64,000 nt of DNA, taken from contig DATKKF010000066.1 in assembly GCA_035543115.1 (NCBI GenBank), positions 47,031-111,030 on the forward strand, read 5' to 3'. This DNA comes from RPRB01 sp035543115 (lineage in GTDB: Bacteria > Myxococcota > Myxococcia > Myxococcales > Myxococcaceae). Position 1 is the stretch's first letter. Each line of letters starts with the position of its first letter. A program made the translations under genes and the position numbers. Below are positions 16,296 to 23,238 of the stretch, piece after piece. Under the pieces are notes generated by a model. The model had not been told where the DNA came from. It saw only the letters and a program-made list of their open reading frames with translations, and made no database searches.

Positions 16296-16722
16296 CGGGG
16301 TGCGCCGGCTCCGGCGGGCCCTGTCGCAGCTCGGTGAGCACTCCGCGCATCCCCCTGGGGTGAACGAAGGCCACCCGTGCGCCGCCGGCGCCGGGGCGGG
16401 GCTCCTGGTCGATCAGCGGCGCGCCCGCCTTGCGCAGCGAGTCCATCGCCGACTCGATGTCCTCCACCTCGATGCACACGTGGTGAAGGCCCTCGCCGCG
16501 GCTGGCGAGGAACCGGGCGACGCCCGAGTCGGGAGTGGTGGGGGAGATGAGCTCCACCCGGCCCATGCCGTGGCCGAAGATGGCGGTCTTCACTTGCTGC
16601 TCGGGGACCTCCTCGACGTGGGTCAGCTCGAGCCCGAGCGCGTCGCGCCACAGCCGGATGCTCTCCTCGAGGTCGCGGACCACGATCGCCACGTGGTCGA
16701 GGCCCTTCGCATGAACGCTCAT
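16273..16722 (-). CDS. mce: Methylmalonyl-CoA epimerase
   Basis: 149 residues with two betaalphabetabetabeta modules of the vicinal-oxygen-chelate fold. GLDHVAIVVRDLEESIRLWRDALG opens it, VKTAIFGHGMGRVELISPTTPDSGVARFL and GEGLHHVCIEVEDIESAM follow, and FVHPRGMRGVLTEL closes it; the metal-binding His/Glu positions of MCE are present. It interconverts (2R)- and (2S)-methylmalonyl-CoA in propionyl-CoA metabolism. The last eight residues (SGRRPS region) are read through the 3' end of the opposite gene. ATG overlaps the mutM stop (ATGA). Confidence 0.92.
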   Translation of the reverse strand: MSVHAKGLDHVAIVVRDLEESIRLWRDALGLELTHVEEVPEQQVKTAIFGHGMGRVELISPTTPDSGVARFLASRGEGLHHVCIEVEDIESAMDSLRKAGAPLIDQEPRPGAGGARVAFVHPRGMRGVLTELRQGPPEPAHPVSGRRPS

Positions 16723-17540
16723 CCCTTGGTTCTCCTCGCCGGCTGGCACCGGGGACACAGGTCGGTTCTTCTGCCCGCCTGCCGCAGCAGGCGGATGGGC
16801 GTGCCGCAGCGCGGGCAAGGTTCTCCCTCGCGAGCGTAGACCTTGAACGGGTTTTCCGTCCCGGGCTCCTCGACGTAGGCGATCTCCTCGCCGTCCTCGG
16901 CCGACAGGGCGAAGGCCAGGCCCCGGCGGATGGCGGTGGCCAGGCGGTTCCAGTCGGAGAGCTCGAGCGAGCGGGTGGGTCGCGCCGGGTGCAGCCGGGC
17001 CCTCCAGAGCGCCTCGGCGGCGTGGATGTTCCCCAGCCCGGCGAGCCGCCGCTGGTCCATCAGGGCGACCTTGATCGGGGCCCGGCTCTCGCCCAGGGCC
17101 TCCCGCAGCTGCCGGCCCGAGAGCGGGGTGAGCAGCGGGTCCGGCCCGAGCGCCCGGACCACCGGGAGGGTCCCGAGCGCGACCGCCGGGTGTGGCTCGA
17201 TGCGGCCGAACAGGCGGGGGTCCCGGTAGTGGACGACGGTGCCATCGGCCAGCAGCAGGCGAGCCCGGCTGTACGGGACGGGCTCCCCCGCCGGCCGGCG
17301 GACCCACTTCCCGGTCATCCCCAGGTGGGAGAGGAAGCCCTGCCCCGAGTCCAGCGAGACCAGGAGCACCTTGCCGTGGCGGTCGGCCCGGGCCAGCCGC
17401 CCCCGGAGGCGGCCGAACGCGGCGCGGCCGCCAGCCCGGAAGACGCGCGTCCGCTCGGCCTCGGCGCCGGTGACCTCGGACCCCCCGAGCCACCGCTCCA
17501 GGGTCCGTCGTGCAATCTCCACCTCCGGAAGCTCCGGCAT
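16719..17540 (-). CDS. mutM: Formamidopyrimidine-DNA glycosylase
   Basis: 273 residues. The mature catalytic N-terminus PELPEVE is intact (Pro2 and Glu3), with SHLGMTGKW, DPRLFGR, RLAGLGNIHAAEALW (helix-two-turn-helix) and a C-terminal zinc finger CPRCGTPI...CPRCQ. It excises 8-oxoguanine and formamidopyrimidines from DNA and nicks the abasic site. Pairing with mce in one overlapping unit looks like gene packing, not a shared pathway. The superoxide dismutase gene is divergent across a 64-nt gap, an oxidative-stress neighbour. Confidence 0.95.
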   Translation of the reverse strand: MPELPEVEIARRTLERWLGGSEVTGAEAERTRVFRAGGRAAFGRLRGRLARADRHGKVLLVSLDSGQGFLSHLGMTGKWVRRPAGEPVPYSRARLLLADGTVVHYRDPRLFGRIEPHPAVALGTLPVVRALGPDPLLTPLSGRQLREALGESRAPIKVALMDQRRLAGLGNIHAAEALWRARLHPARPTRSLELSDWNRLATAIRRGLAFALSAEDGEEIAYVEEPGTENPFKVYAREGEPCPRCGTPIRLLRQAGRRTDLCPRCQPARRTKG

Positions 17541-17604
17541 TTTTCAGTTCGCCATCTGCCCCGACTCGGCATTAAGCCCACGTCCGACGACAGGAGGAGT
17601 CCCC

Positions 17605-18207
17605 ATGGCAGACCTGGCCAAGAAGTACACCCCGAAGTCGTTCCCGCATCTCAAGGGGCTGAAGGGCATCAGCGACGGCGTGCTCGAGTCTCATTTCAAG
17701 CTCTACGAGGGCTACGTCAACCGGACCAACAAGCTGACCGAGACCCTGTTCGGGCTGGCCAAGGAGGGCCAGGCGGCGGGCGCCAACCCGGCCTACGCCG
17801 AGATGACCCGGCGGCTGGGCTTCGAATACAACGGCATGGTCCTGCACGAGTACTACTTCGCCGGGATGAAGCCCGGCGGCTCGGGCAACCCCGGGGGCAA
17901 GCTGAAGACGGCGGCCGAGGCGAGCTTCTCCAGCTGGGACGTGTACCTGGCGGACCTCAAGGCAGTGGCGACGATGCCCGGCATCGGCTGGGCGGTGACC
18001 TTCCAGGACCCCACCACCGGGTGGCTCTCCAACCACTGGATCAGCCTGCACGAGATCAACAACATCGCCGGCTTCCGGCCCATCGTGGTGATGGATGCCT
18101 GGGAGCACGCCTTCGTCCCGGACTACAAGCCGTACGAGCGCGCCAAGTACGTCGAGGCCTACTTCTCCAACATCGACTGGGACGCGGCCGAGGGCCGCCT
18201 CAAGTAG
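17605..18207 (+). CDS. sodB: Fe/Mn-family superoxide dismutase, variant second sphere
   Basis: 200 residues. All four metal ligands are found: His30 (LESHFKLYEGYV), His81 (NGMVLHEYYF), Asp164 and His168 in MDAWEHAF. GIGWAVT matches the family's GSGW stretch. Differences from E. coli SodB: one residue fewer between His30 and the gateway tyrosine (Tyr37), no His at the active-site gate, and Gly77 where FeSODs have the second-sphere glutamine. It should disproportionate superoxide; metal preference cannot be called. AGGAGG 8 nt before the ATG at 17605. No signal peptide, so cytoplasmic. Confidence 0.88.
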   Translation: MADLAKKYTPKSFPHLKGLKGISDGVLESHFKLYEGYVNRTNKLTETLFGLAKEGQAAGANPAYAEMTRRLGFEYNGMVLHEYYFAGMKPGGSGNPGGKLKTAAEASFSSWDVYLADLKAVATMPGIGWAVTFQDPTTGWLSNHWISLHEINNIAGFRPIVVMDAWEHAFVPDYKPYERAKYVEAYFSNIDWDAAEGRLK

Positions 18208-18209
18208 CC

Positions 18210-18848
18210 CTAGCGCGCGCCGCGGGCGAGCCGGGCGTCCAGCCGTGCCCGGGCGTCCGGCCACTCGCGGGCGAGCATCGAGTAGTAGGCCGCGTCGCGC
18301 GGGCCACCGTCCGCGGCGGCCGAGTGTGCGCGGAGGGTGCCGTCGAGCTTCGCGCCGATGCGCTCGATGGCGGCGCGTGAGCGGACGTTCCGGGCGTCGG
18401 TCCTGAGCGAGACCCGGTACACCTCCCATCGCTCGAAGGCATGAGCGAGCATCAAGCGCTTGGCCTCGGTGTTGACGGCGCTGCGCTGTGCCTCCGGGGC
18501 GATCCAGGTCCAGCCGATCTCCACCGCGTGCGGGACGCCCGGCGGCCGCCCGACGTCGGAGCCGGGGGGAATCACCCAGAACTCGATGTTCCCGAACCGG
18601 GTGGTCCCGAGGACACGCCCGCTGCGAGCGTCCAGCGTGGCGAATGGCAGCGCGGCCATGCGCCGCTGTTCCTCGAGCGCGGCGGCCAGGTAGGCCTCGA
18701 GCTCGGGCCGGTCGCGGGGCACCGGCGTGAGGCTGAACGTGTCCCGCGGACCCTCAATGATGGCCTGCAGCCCGTCGAGGTGATGGGGACCGAGCGGCTC
18801 GAGGCGGACGTGGTCGCCCCGGAGGGTGACTGGGGCGACCGGTTCCAT
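18210..18848 (-). CDS. GNAT N-acetyltransferase, RimJ/RimL type
   Basis: 212 residues. It begins TLRGDHVRLEPLGPHHLDGL and has FATLDARSGRVLGTTRF, IGWTWIAPEAQRSAVNTEAKRLMLAHAFE and VSLRTDARNVRSRAAIERIGAKLDGTLR, the order seen in RimJ/RimL-like enzymes. These acetylate protein N-termini or small molecules with acetyl-CoA; the substrate is unknown. It converges with the superoxide dismutase gene (2 nt between stops) and is divergent from the arsenic operon. Confidence 0.85.
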   Translation of the reverse strand: MEPVAPVTLRGDHVRLEPLGPHHLDGLQAIIEGPRDTFSLTPVPRDRPELEAYLAAALEEQRRMAALPFATLDARSGRVLGTTRFGNIEFWVIPPGSDVGRPPGVPHAVEIGWTWIAPEAQRSAVNTEAKRLMLAHAFERWEVYRVSLRTDARNVRSRAAIERIGAKLDGTLRAHSAAADGGPRDAAYYSMLAREWPDARARLDARLARGAR

Positions 18849-18859
18849 CGCCTGCGAAC

Positions 18860-18875
18860 CCTGGCACGCGCCAGG
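18860..18875 (-). promoter_or_regulatory. Inverted repeat just upstream of the GNAT start
   Basis: CCTGGC - ACGC - GCCAGG, a perfect 6-bp stem with a 4-nt loop, ends 11 nt before the GNAT ATG at 18848. In the mRNA it would form a hairpin immediately before the start. It could be an operator or a translational element; the GC-rich background makes chance formation possible. Confidence 0.25.
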
Positions 18876-18919
18876 ACGGAACGAGGAGCACAGTCGCGTT
18901 GCGGCCCTCCAAAGCTCGC

Positions 18920-18949
18920 TTGTGAGTAAATTTCGATTGTTCTAGAAAT
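18920..18949 (+). promoter_or_regulatory. Putative ars promoter with ArsR operator
   Basis: An AT-rich island (18921-18950) in otherwise about 70% GC sequence. TTGTGA (18920-18925) and TAGAAA (18943-18948) are spaced 17 bp, a plausible -35/-10 pair. The inverted repeat ATTTC (18930-18934) / GAAAT (18945-18949) overlaps the -10 element, as expected for an autorepressing ArsR operator. The transcription start would fall near 18954-18956, at the coding start. Confidence 0.5.
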
Positions 18950-19324
18950 ATGGCAATGACAACCTCGGAGGCCCTCGCCGGACTCGGCTCCCTCGCCCAG
19001 GAGACCCGGCTGGAGGCGTTCCGGCTGCTGGTGCGCCGCGGTCCGGAGGGCCTGTCCGCGGGTGCGATCGCCGAGGCGCTCCAGGTCCCGGCGTCCTCGC
19101 TGTCGTTCCACCTCCATCAGTTGATGCACGCCGGGCTGGTCACCCAGGAACGCCGGAGCCGGCAGCTCATCTACGCCGCTGACTACGACCGGATGAACGC
19201 GCTGGTGGGCTACCTCACCGAGAACTGCTGCGCGGGCGCCAGCTGCGGGCCGGTGGGGGCCGTGCAGTGCCCGCCTCCGGCTCGCCCGGTGTCGGCGCGC
19301 GCGGGCGGACGGGGGCGGCGGTGA
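18950..19324 (+). CDS. arsR: ArsR-family arsenite-responsive repressor
   Basis: 124 residues (122 if the second ATG at 18956 is used). A winged-helix domain spans 10-85: LAQETRLEAFRLLVRRGPEGLSAGAIAEAL then the recognition helix VPASSLSFHLHQLMHAGLV, typical of ArsR. The tail carries Cys93-Cys94 (ENCC) plus Cys99 and Cys107, a C-terminal As(III) site like those of AfArsR/CgArsR-type repressors. In the absence of arsenite it should bind the overlapping operator and repress the operon. No Shine-Dalgarno sequence precedes either ATG, and the predicted transcript begins at about the second one, so translation may be leaderless. Overlaps aqpS (GTGA). Confidence 0.88.
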   Translation: MAMTTSEALAGLGSLAQETRLEAFRLLVRRGPEGLSAGAIAEALQVPASSLSFHLHQLMHAGLVTQERRSRQLIYAADYDRMNALVGYLTENCCAGASCGPVGAVQCPPPARPVSARAGGRGRR

Positions 19325-20037
19325 GTTCGCTCTCTCGCCGTGCGGTCGCCGAGGGTTGCGGGGCGGCGATGCTGCTGGTGGCGGTGGTCGGATCGGGGAT
19401 CATGGCCGAGCGACTGTCCGGCGGGAACGTCGCTCTGGCGCTGCTCGCGAACTCGGTGGCGACGGGCGGGGCGCTGGTGGCGCTGATCCTCGCCTTCGGT
19501 CCGGTCTCGGGCGCGCACTTCAACCCGGCGGTGACGCTCGCCGACGCGAGCCAGGGCGGCCTGCCGTGGCGCGAGGTCCCGGTGTACGTCCTCGCGCAGG
19601 TGGTGGGGGCGTTCCTCGGGGTCGCTGTCGCCCACGGGATGTTCGAGCTGCCGGTCTTCACCGCGTCGGCCCACGTTCGCGCCGGCGTTGCGCAGGTCCT
19701 CGCCGAGGGAGTGGCCACGTTCGGCCTGCTCTCGGTCATCTGGGGGAGCGCGCGCTCCCGGCCGGGTGTGGTGGCGTTCGCGGTGGCCGCCTACGTGACC
19801 GGCGCCTACTGGTTCACCGCCTCGACGGCGTTCGCCAACCCGGCGGTGACGCTGGCCCGGGCGGCCACGAACACCTTCGCCGGGATCCGTCCGGTGGACG
19901 TGCCCGGCTTCCTGCTGGGGCAGGCCATCGGTGCCTCGCTGGCCACGGCGCTGTTTCGCTGGCTCGCGCCGCGCCAGGTGGCGGAAGTCGCCCCGGATCT
20001 CCTCGCTCCCCACTCCTCGCCGGAGACCTCGCCATGA
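19321..20037 (+). CDS. aqpS: Aquaglyceroporin-like channel of the ars operon
   Basis: 238 residues, six membrane helices and two half-helices. Both NPA boxes are present: HFNPAVT (68-70) and FANPAVT (173-175). The second box lacks the Arg directly after NPA, as in the AqpS-like arsenic channels. In Sinorhizobium, AqpS lets arsenite produced by ArsC leave the cell down its gradient, replacing an ArsB pump. Here it lies between arsR and arsC with 4-nt overlaps on both sides, and no arsB/acr3 is seen. GTG start at 19321 overlapping the arsR TGA. Confidence 0.88.
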   Translation: MSSLSRRAVAEGCGAAMLLVAVVGSGIMAERLSGGNVALALLANSVATGGALVALILAFGPVSGAHFNPAVTLADASQGGLPWREVPVYVLAQVVGAFLGVAVAHGMFELPVFTASAHVRAGVAQVLAEGVATFGLLSVIWGSARSRPGVVAFAVAAYVTGAYWFTASTAFANPAVTLARAATNTFAGIRPVDVPGFLLGQAIGASLATALFRWLAPRQVAEVAPDLLAPHSSPETSP

Positions 20038-20552
20038 AGACCGCCCATCGCCCGTTCCGCGTGCTCTTCCTCTGCACCGGGAACTCCGCCCGGAGCGTCT
20101 TCGCCGAGTACTTCCTCCGGCGGCTCGGGGGTGCGCGGTTCGAGTCGTACAGCGCCGGGGCGTCCCCCTCGGGAGTGGTGAATCCGATGACACTCCGGGT
20201 GCTGCGCGAACGCTTCCACGTCGACGCGAGCGATGCCCGGAGCAAGTCCTGGGACGAGTTCAAGGACGTGAACTTCGACTTCGTGATCACCGTCTGCGAC
20301 AACGCGCGCGAGAGCTGCCCGGTGTGGCCGGGGCAGCCGATCATCGCGCACTGGGGAGTGGAGGATCCGGCGGCCTTCGTCGGGACGCCCCAGGCCACGG
20401 AGCGCTACTTTCATCGGGTGGCGCTCACGCTCTACAGGCGGATCCAGATCTTCACCTCGCTCCCGCTCGAGCAGCTGGACCGGCTGAAGGTGGAGACGCT
20501 CACCCGGAGCATCGGGCGCGATCGCTTCCCGAAGAAGGATTCGGCGGCGTGA
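20034..20552 (+). CDS. arsC: Arsenate reductase, low-molecular-weight phosphatase type
   Basis: 172 residues. The P-loop LCTGNSARS holds the nucleophile Cys14 and Arg20, and TVCDNARESCP gives the redox pair Cys89/Cys96, the same CX6C arrangement as thioredoxin-coupled ArsC of Staphylococcus. It reduces arsenate to arsenite. About 30 extra residues at the C-terminus (LEQLDRLKVETLTRSIGRDRF) extend past the usual end. ATG overlaps the aqpS stop; the arsN2-like gene overlaps its stop. Confidence 0.92.
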   Translation: MKTAHRPFRVLFLCTGNSARSVFAEYFLRRLGGARFESYSAGASPSGVVNPMTLRVLRERFHVDASDARSKSWDEFKDVNFDFVITVCDNARESCPVWPGQPIIAHWGVEDPAAFVGTPQATERYFHRVALTLYRRIQIFTSLPLEQLDRLKVETLTRSIGRDRFPKKDSAA

Positions 20553-20998
20553 GGGCCCACATCACTCGGCAGGGTGTGCGCCAGGCGACTCCGGGGGACT
20601 GGCCGGCCATCGAGCGGCTCCTGAGCGACCGGGACCTGCCGGCCGCCGGGGCCCGCGCGCATCTCGGCACATTCCTGGTGGCCGCAGAGGGCTCGCTGGT
20701 GGTGGGGTGCGCCGGCATCGAGCGGTACGGCGACGTCGGCCTCCTCCGGTCGGTCGCGGTGGCGAAGACCCTCGCCAAACACGGGCTCGGGGCGAAGCTC
20801 GTGACGGCGTTGCTGGAGACCGCGCGCGGTCTCGGTCTCCGGGCGCTGTATCTGCTCACCACGACCGCGGCCGGATACTTCCCTCGGTTCGGGTTCGAGA
20901 CGATTCCACGCGACGCCTTGCCTGCGTCGCTTGCCGCGTCCGAGGAGCTCCGGGGAACATGCCCGGCGTCGGCCGTGGCGATGCGGCTCATCCTCTGA
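20549..20998 (+). CDS. arsN2: GNAT acetyltransferase, ArsN2-like
   Basis: 149 residues from GTG overlapping the arsC stop. The body reads ATPGDWPAIERLLSDRDLPAAGA, VGCAGIERYGDVGLLRSVAV, LYLLTTTAAGYFPRFGF and ends TCPASAVAMRL, which matches the arsenic-resistance GNAT family called ArsN2. ArsN1 acetylates the arsenic antibiotic arsinothricin; the substrate of ArsN2 proteins is less clear. Its coupling to arsC in a four-gene overlapping operon supports an arsenic role. The assignment is by remembered motif pattern. Confidence 0.82.
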   Translation: MRAHITRQGVRQATPGDWPAIERLLSDRDLPAAGARAHLGTFLVAAEGSLVVGCAGIERYGDVGLLRSVAVAKTLAKHGLGAKLVTALLETARGLGLRALYLLTTTAAGYFPRFGFETIPRDALPASLAASEELRGTCPASAVAMRLIL

Positions 20999-21129
20999 GA
21001 CGAGGTCTGCCCCGCACACCCGACTCCGCAGCGGGCGGTCACTCCCCAGCACTGGCCTTGCTCGGAAAGTGAGCTCCTCACACGCTGGCGAGAGGCCGTC
21101 GCCCCCGCGCGATGCCACTCGGCCCGACG

Positions 21130-21972
21130 TCAGCGCCAGGCGCGCGCCCGCCTCGGCGTCCCCCGTAAGCGGGCACGGGCCGTCCGGGCGCGCGCGGCGG
21201 GCGGCGACGGGCGCTTGTTCGCGGTGGCCAGACTCTGCTCGAGGGCGCGGGCGAGGTCCACGACGCGGCTGGGCTTCGCTGCCGGGGGCACCTCGATGGT
21301 CTGCCCCTTCGCCTTCTTCTTGATCAGCGCCTCCACCCGCTGGCGGTGCTCGTCCTTGAAGCGGTCCGGACGGAAGTGACCGCTCATCGAGCGCACCAGC
21401 TGCTCGGCCATCTGCAGCTCCTTGCCCCCTGCCTCCGCCTTCGGCACCGCGGGCGCGGCGAGCACCTCGTCCGCCCAGACCAGGGTGGTGAGGACCAGCC
21501 GGCCTCCCACGCTCCGGACCATGCACAGGTGCTGCTTGGTGCTGAGCACGATGCGGGCGATCGCCACCTCCCCGGTCCTGGCCAGGGCCTCGACCAGCAG
21601 CGCGTAGGCTTTCCCGGACCGGCCCTCGGGGGCGAGGAAGTACGACTGGTCGATCTGCAGCGGGTCGATCTCCTCGAGCTTGACGAACTCCTCGATGCCG
21701 ATGGTCCGGTCGCGCTCGGGTTCCGCCGCGCGGAGCTCCTCCGGGGTCAGCGTCACCACCTGCGTCTTCGAGACCGGATACCCCTTCACGATGTGCTGCC
21801 AGGGGACCTCCTCACCGTCGCGCTCGCAGACGCGCTTCTCGCGGATCCGGCCGCGGTCGGCGTCGTGGTACAGGTGGAACTGAAGGTCGAGCCGCCGGGT
21901 CGCGGGGTGGAGCGACACCGCGACGTTCACCAGTCCAAAGCTGATGCTTCCTTTCCAGTACGGGCGGGGCAT
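21130..21972 (-). CDS. ku: Bacterial Ku, DNA double-strand break end-binding protein
   Basis: 280 residues. It starts RPYWKGSISFGLVNVAVSL and contains FHLYHDADRGRIREKRVCERDGEEVPW, IVKGYPV, EEIDPLQIDQSYFLAPEG and ARIVLSTKQHLCMVRSVGGRLVL, the canonical Ku core ring. A Lys/Arg/Pro-rich tail of about 50 residues (ANKRPSPPAARARTARARLRG) likely contacts DNA or LigD. It binds broken DNA ends in non-homologous end joining; no ligase D gene is in the window. Divergent from the M48 protease gene across 127 nt. Confidence 0.93.
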   Translation of the reverse strand: MPRPYWKGSISFGLVNVAVSLHPATRRLDLQFHLYHDADRGRIREKRVCERDGEEVPWQHIVKGYPVSKTQVVTLTPEELRAAEPERDRTIGIEEFVKLEEIDPLQIDQSYFLAPEGRSGKAYALLVEALARTGEVAIARIVLSTKQHLCMVRSVGGRLVLTTLVWADEVLAAPAVPKAEAGGKELQMAEQLVRSMSGHFRPDRFKDEHRQRVEALIKKKAKGQTIEVPPAAKPSRVVDLARALEQSLATANKRPSPPAARARTARARLRGTPRRARAWR

Positions 21973-22066
21973 GTCTTCCGTGAGGTTGAGACCTCTCCTA
22001 CCAGGACGGAAGGGGTGTCCTCCAGGGAGTGTTGGCGAGGAGGTCAGCGGTTGCGCGGCGGGCGAG

Positions 22067-22094
22067 CAGGAATGATCCATTCCTGAAGAGGAGG
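22067..22094 (+). promoter_or_regulatory. Perfect 8-bp inverted repeat abutting the M48 gene ribosome-binding site
   Basis: CAGGAATG - ATC - CATTCCTG (22067-22085) is a perfect 19-bp dyad, followed at once by the strong Shine-Dalgarno AAGAGGAGG (22086-22094), 5 nt from the ATG. As DNA it is a good operator candidate; as RNA it is a stable hairpin that could modulate ribosome access. It lies in the shared region between ku and the protease gene. Confidence 0.5.
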
Positions 22095-22099
22095 CTTCC

Positions 22100-22945
22100 A
22101 TGTTCCGACCGTCGTTCCGAGCCCTCACCCTGGCCTGCGCGGTCGCCCTCGGCGGCTGCGGCGTTCACAGCACCGAGGGGATGGCCAAGGCGCTCGTCTC
22201 CGATGAGCAGGAGAACCAGCTCGGCGAGCAGGTGAAACAGGAGCTGGACAAGCAGGGCACGAAGTTCATCCAAGACCCCGAGATCGTGAACTACGTGCGT
22301 GGGGTGGCGGAGAAGATCTTCGTCTCCGCCAGCAAGGATCGCCCGGGCGTGAACTGGAAGGTCTACGTCATCGACGATCCGAAGCAGGTGAACGCCTTCG
22401 CCACGCCGGGCGGCAGCCTCTACGTGTTCAGCGGGCTCCTGATGGCGGCGGACAACGAGGCCCAGCTGGCGGGAGTGTGGGGGCACGAGTCGGGGCACGT
22501 GGTGGCCCGGCACTCGGCACGGCAGATGGTGGACGCGATGGGCCTGGAGACGGTGCTCGGCATCACGCTGGGCCAGAACCCGAACCAGCTGGCACAGCTC
22601 GCCGGGACGCTGGCGGCGAAGGGCGCGCTGCTCTCGTACAGCCGGCAGGACGAGACCGAGGCCGACGAGTACGGGGCGCGCTATGCGGCCCAGGCGCGGT
22701 ACGACCCGCACGGCATCGTCCAGTTCTTCGAGAAGCTCAAGACGATGGAGGGAGACGTGCCGAGCATCGCCCAGTTCCTCTCGGACCATCCGCTCACCGG
22801 GGATCGCATCGCCCATCTCCAGCAATACATCGCCGAGAAGCACCTGACCGGGACCGAGCTCGGCGCCGAGCGACTACGGCCGGTGAAGCAGAAGCTGATT
22901 GCTCAGGCGCAGGCGGCCGGGGTGAAGCCAGCAGCGCTCAAGTAG
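22100..22945 (+). CDS. M48-family zinc metalloprotease lipoprotein
   Basis: 281 residues. Signal peptide with lipobox ALGGC (Cys20). The catalytic motif is HESGH (His129, Glu130, His133), and the third zinc ligand lies in RQDETEADEYG (185-189). NAFATPGGSLYVFSGLL upstream of the zinc motif is conserved in M48. Related to periplasmic BepA/LoiP-type proteases that survey outer-membrane proteins; this one lacks a TPR domain and lies closer to LoiP in size. Preceded by a strong ribosome site and a perfect dyad. Confidence 0.92.
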   Translation: MFRPSFRALTLACAVALGGCGVHSTEGMAKALVSDEQENQLGEQVKQELDKQGTKFIQDPEIVNYVRGVAEKIFVSASKDRPGVNWKVYVIDDPKQVNAFATPGGSLYVFSGLLMAADNEAQLAGVWGHESGHVVARHSARQMVDAMGLETVLGITLGQNPNQLAQLAGTLAAKGALLSYSRQDETEADEYGARYAAQARYDPHGIVQFFEKLKTMEGDVPSIAQFLSDHPLTGDRIAHLQQYIAEKHLTGTELGAERLRPVKQKLIAQAQAAGVKPAALK

Positions 22946-22958
22946 GAGGGTCGCCGCG

Positions 22959-23200
22959 TCAGCGACGGAGCAGCTCGAAGCCCCCGCATCGAAGGCCAGG
23001 ACGCGCCACACGGCAGCCGGCCGATGGCGCAGGCCGGCTGCAGCGGCCCGGCGTGGACTGCATCGAAGCCGATGCCCGCCAGCGAGACCCGGGCGAACGG
23101 TTCGTCGGAGCGGTCGAAGGTCGACGCGCGCCCGTCGCTGGCGGTGGGACCAAGCCAGCGATGATCCGGCTCGAGCAGCGCTCGTCGGTGGGCGGCCTGC
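22959..23200 (-). other. Intergenic stretch with a coding-like fragment lacking a start
   Basis: No convincing complete gene lies between the M48 stop and the EamA stop (293 nt). On the minus strand one open frame has strong G/C third positions and a protein-like composition (segments LLEPDHRWLGPTASDGR and DEPFARVSLAGIGFDAV), ending near the M48 gene. It has no credible start and runs upstream into an eight-C tract (22 nt before 23238), which could hide a frameshift. It may be a gene remnant; I do not recognise it. Confidence 0.25.
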
Positions 23201-23238
23201 GGGCGCCCCCCCCGGGGGTGAGTCCCGGTCGCTCGCCT

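Noticed and set aside
17541..17604. OxyR- or SoxR-type site between mutM and the superoxide dismutase gene
   Set aside because: No dyad of the right spacing was visible in the 64-nt gap.
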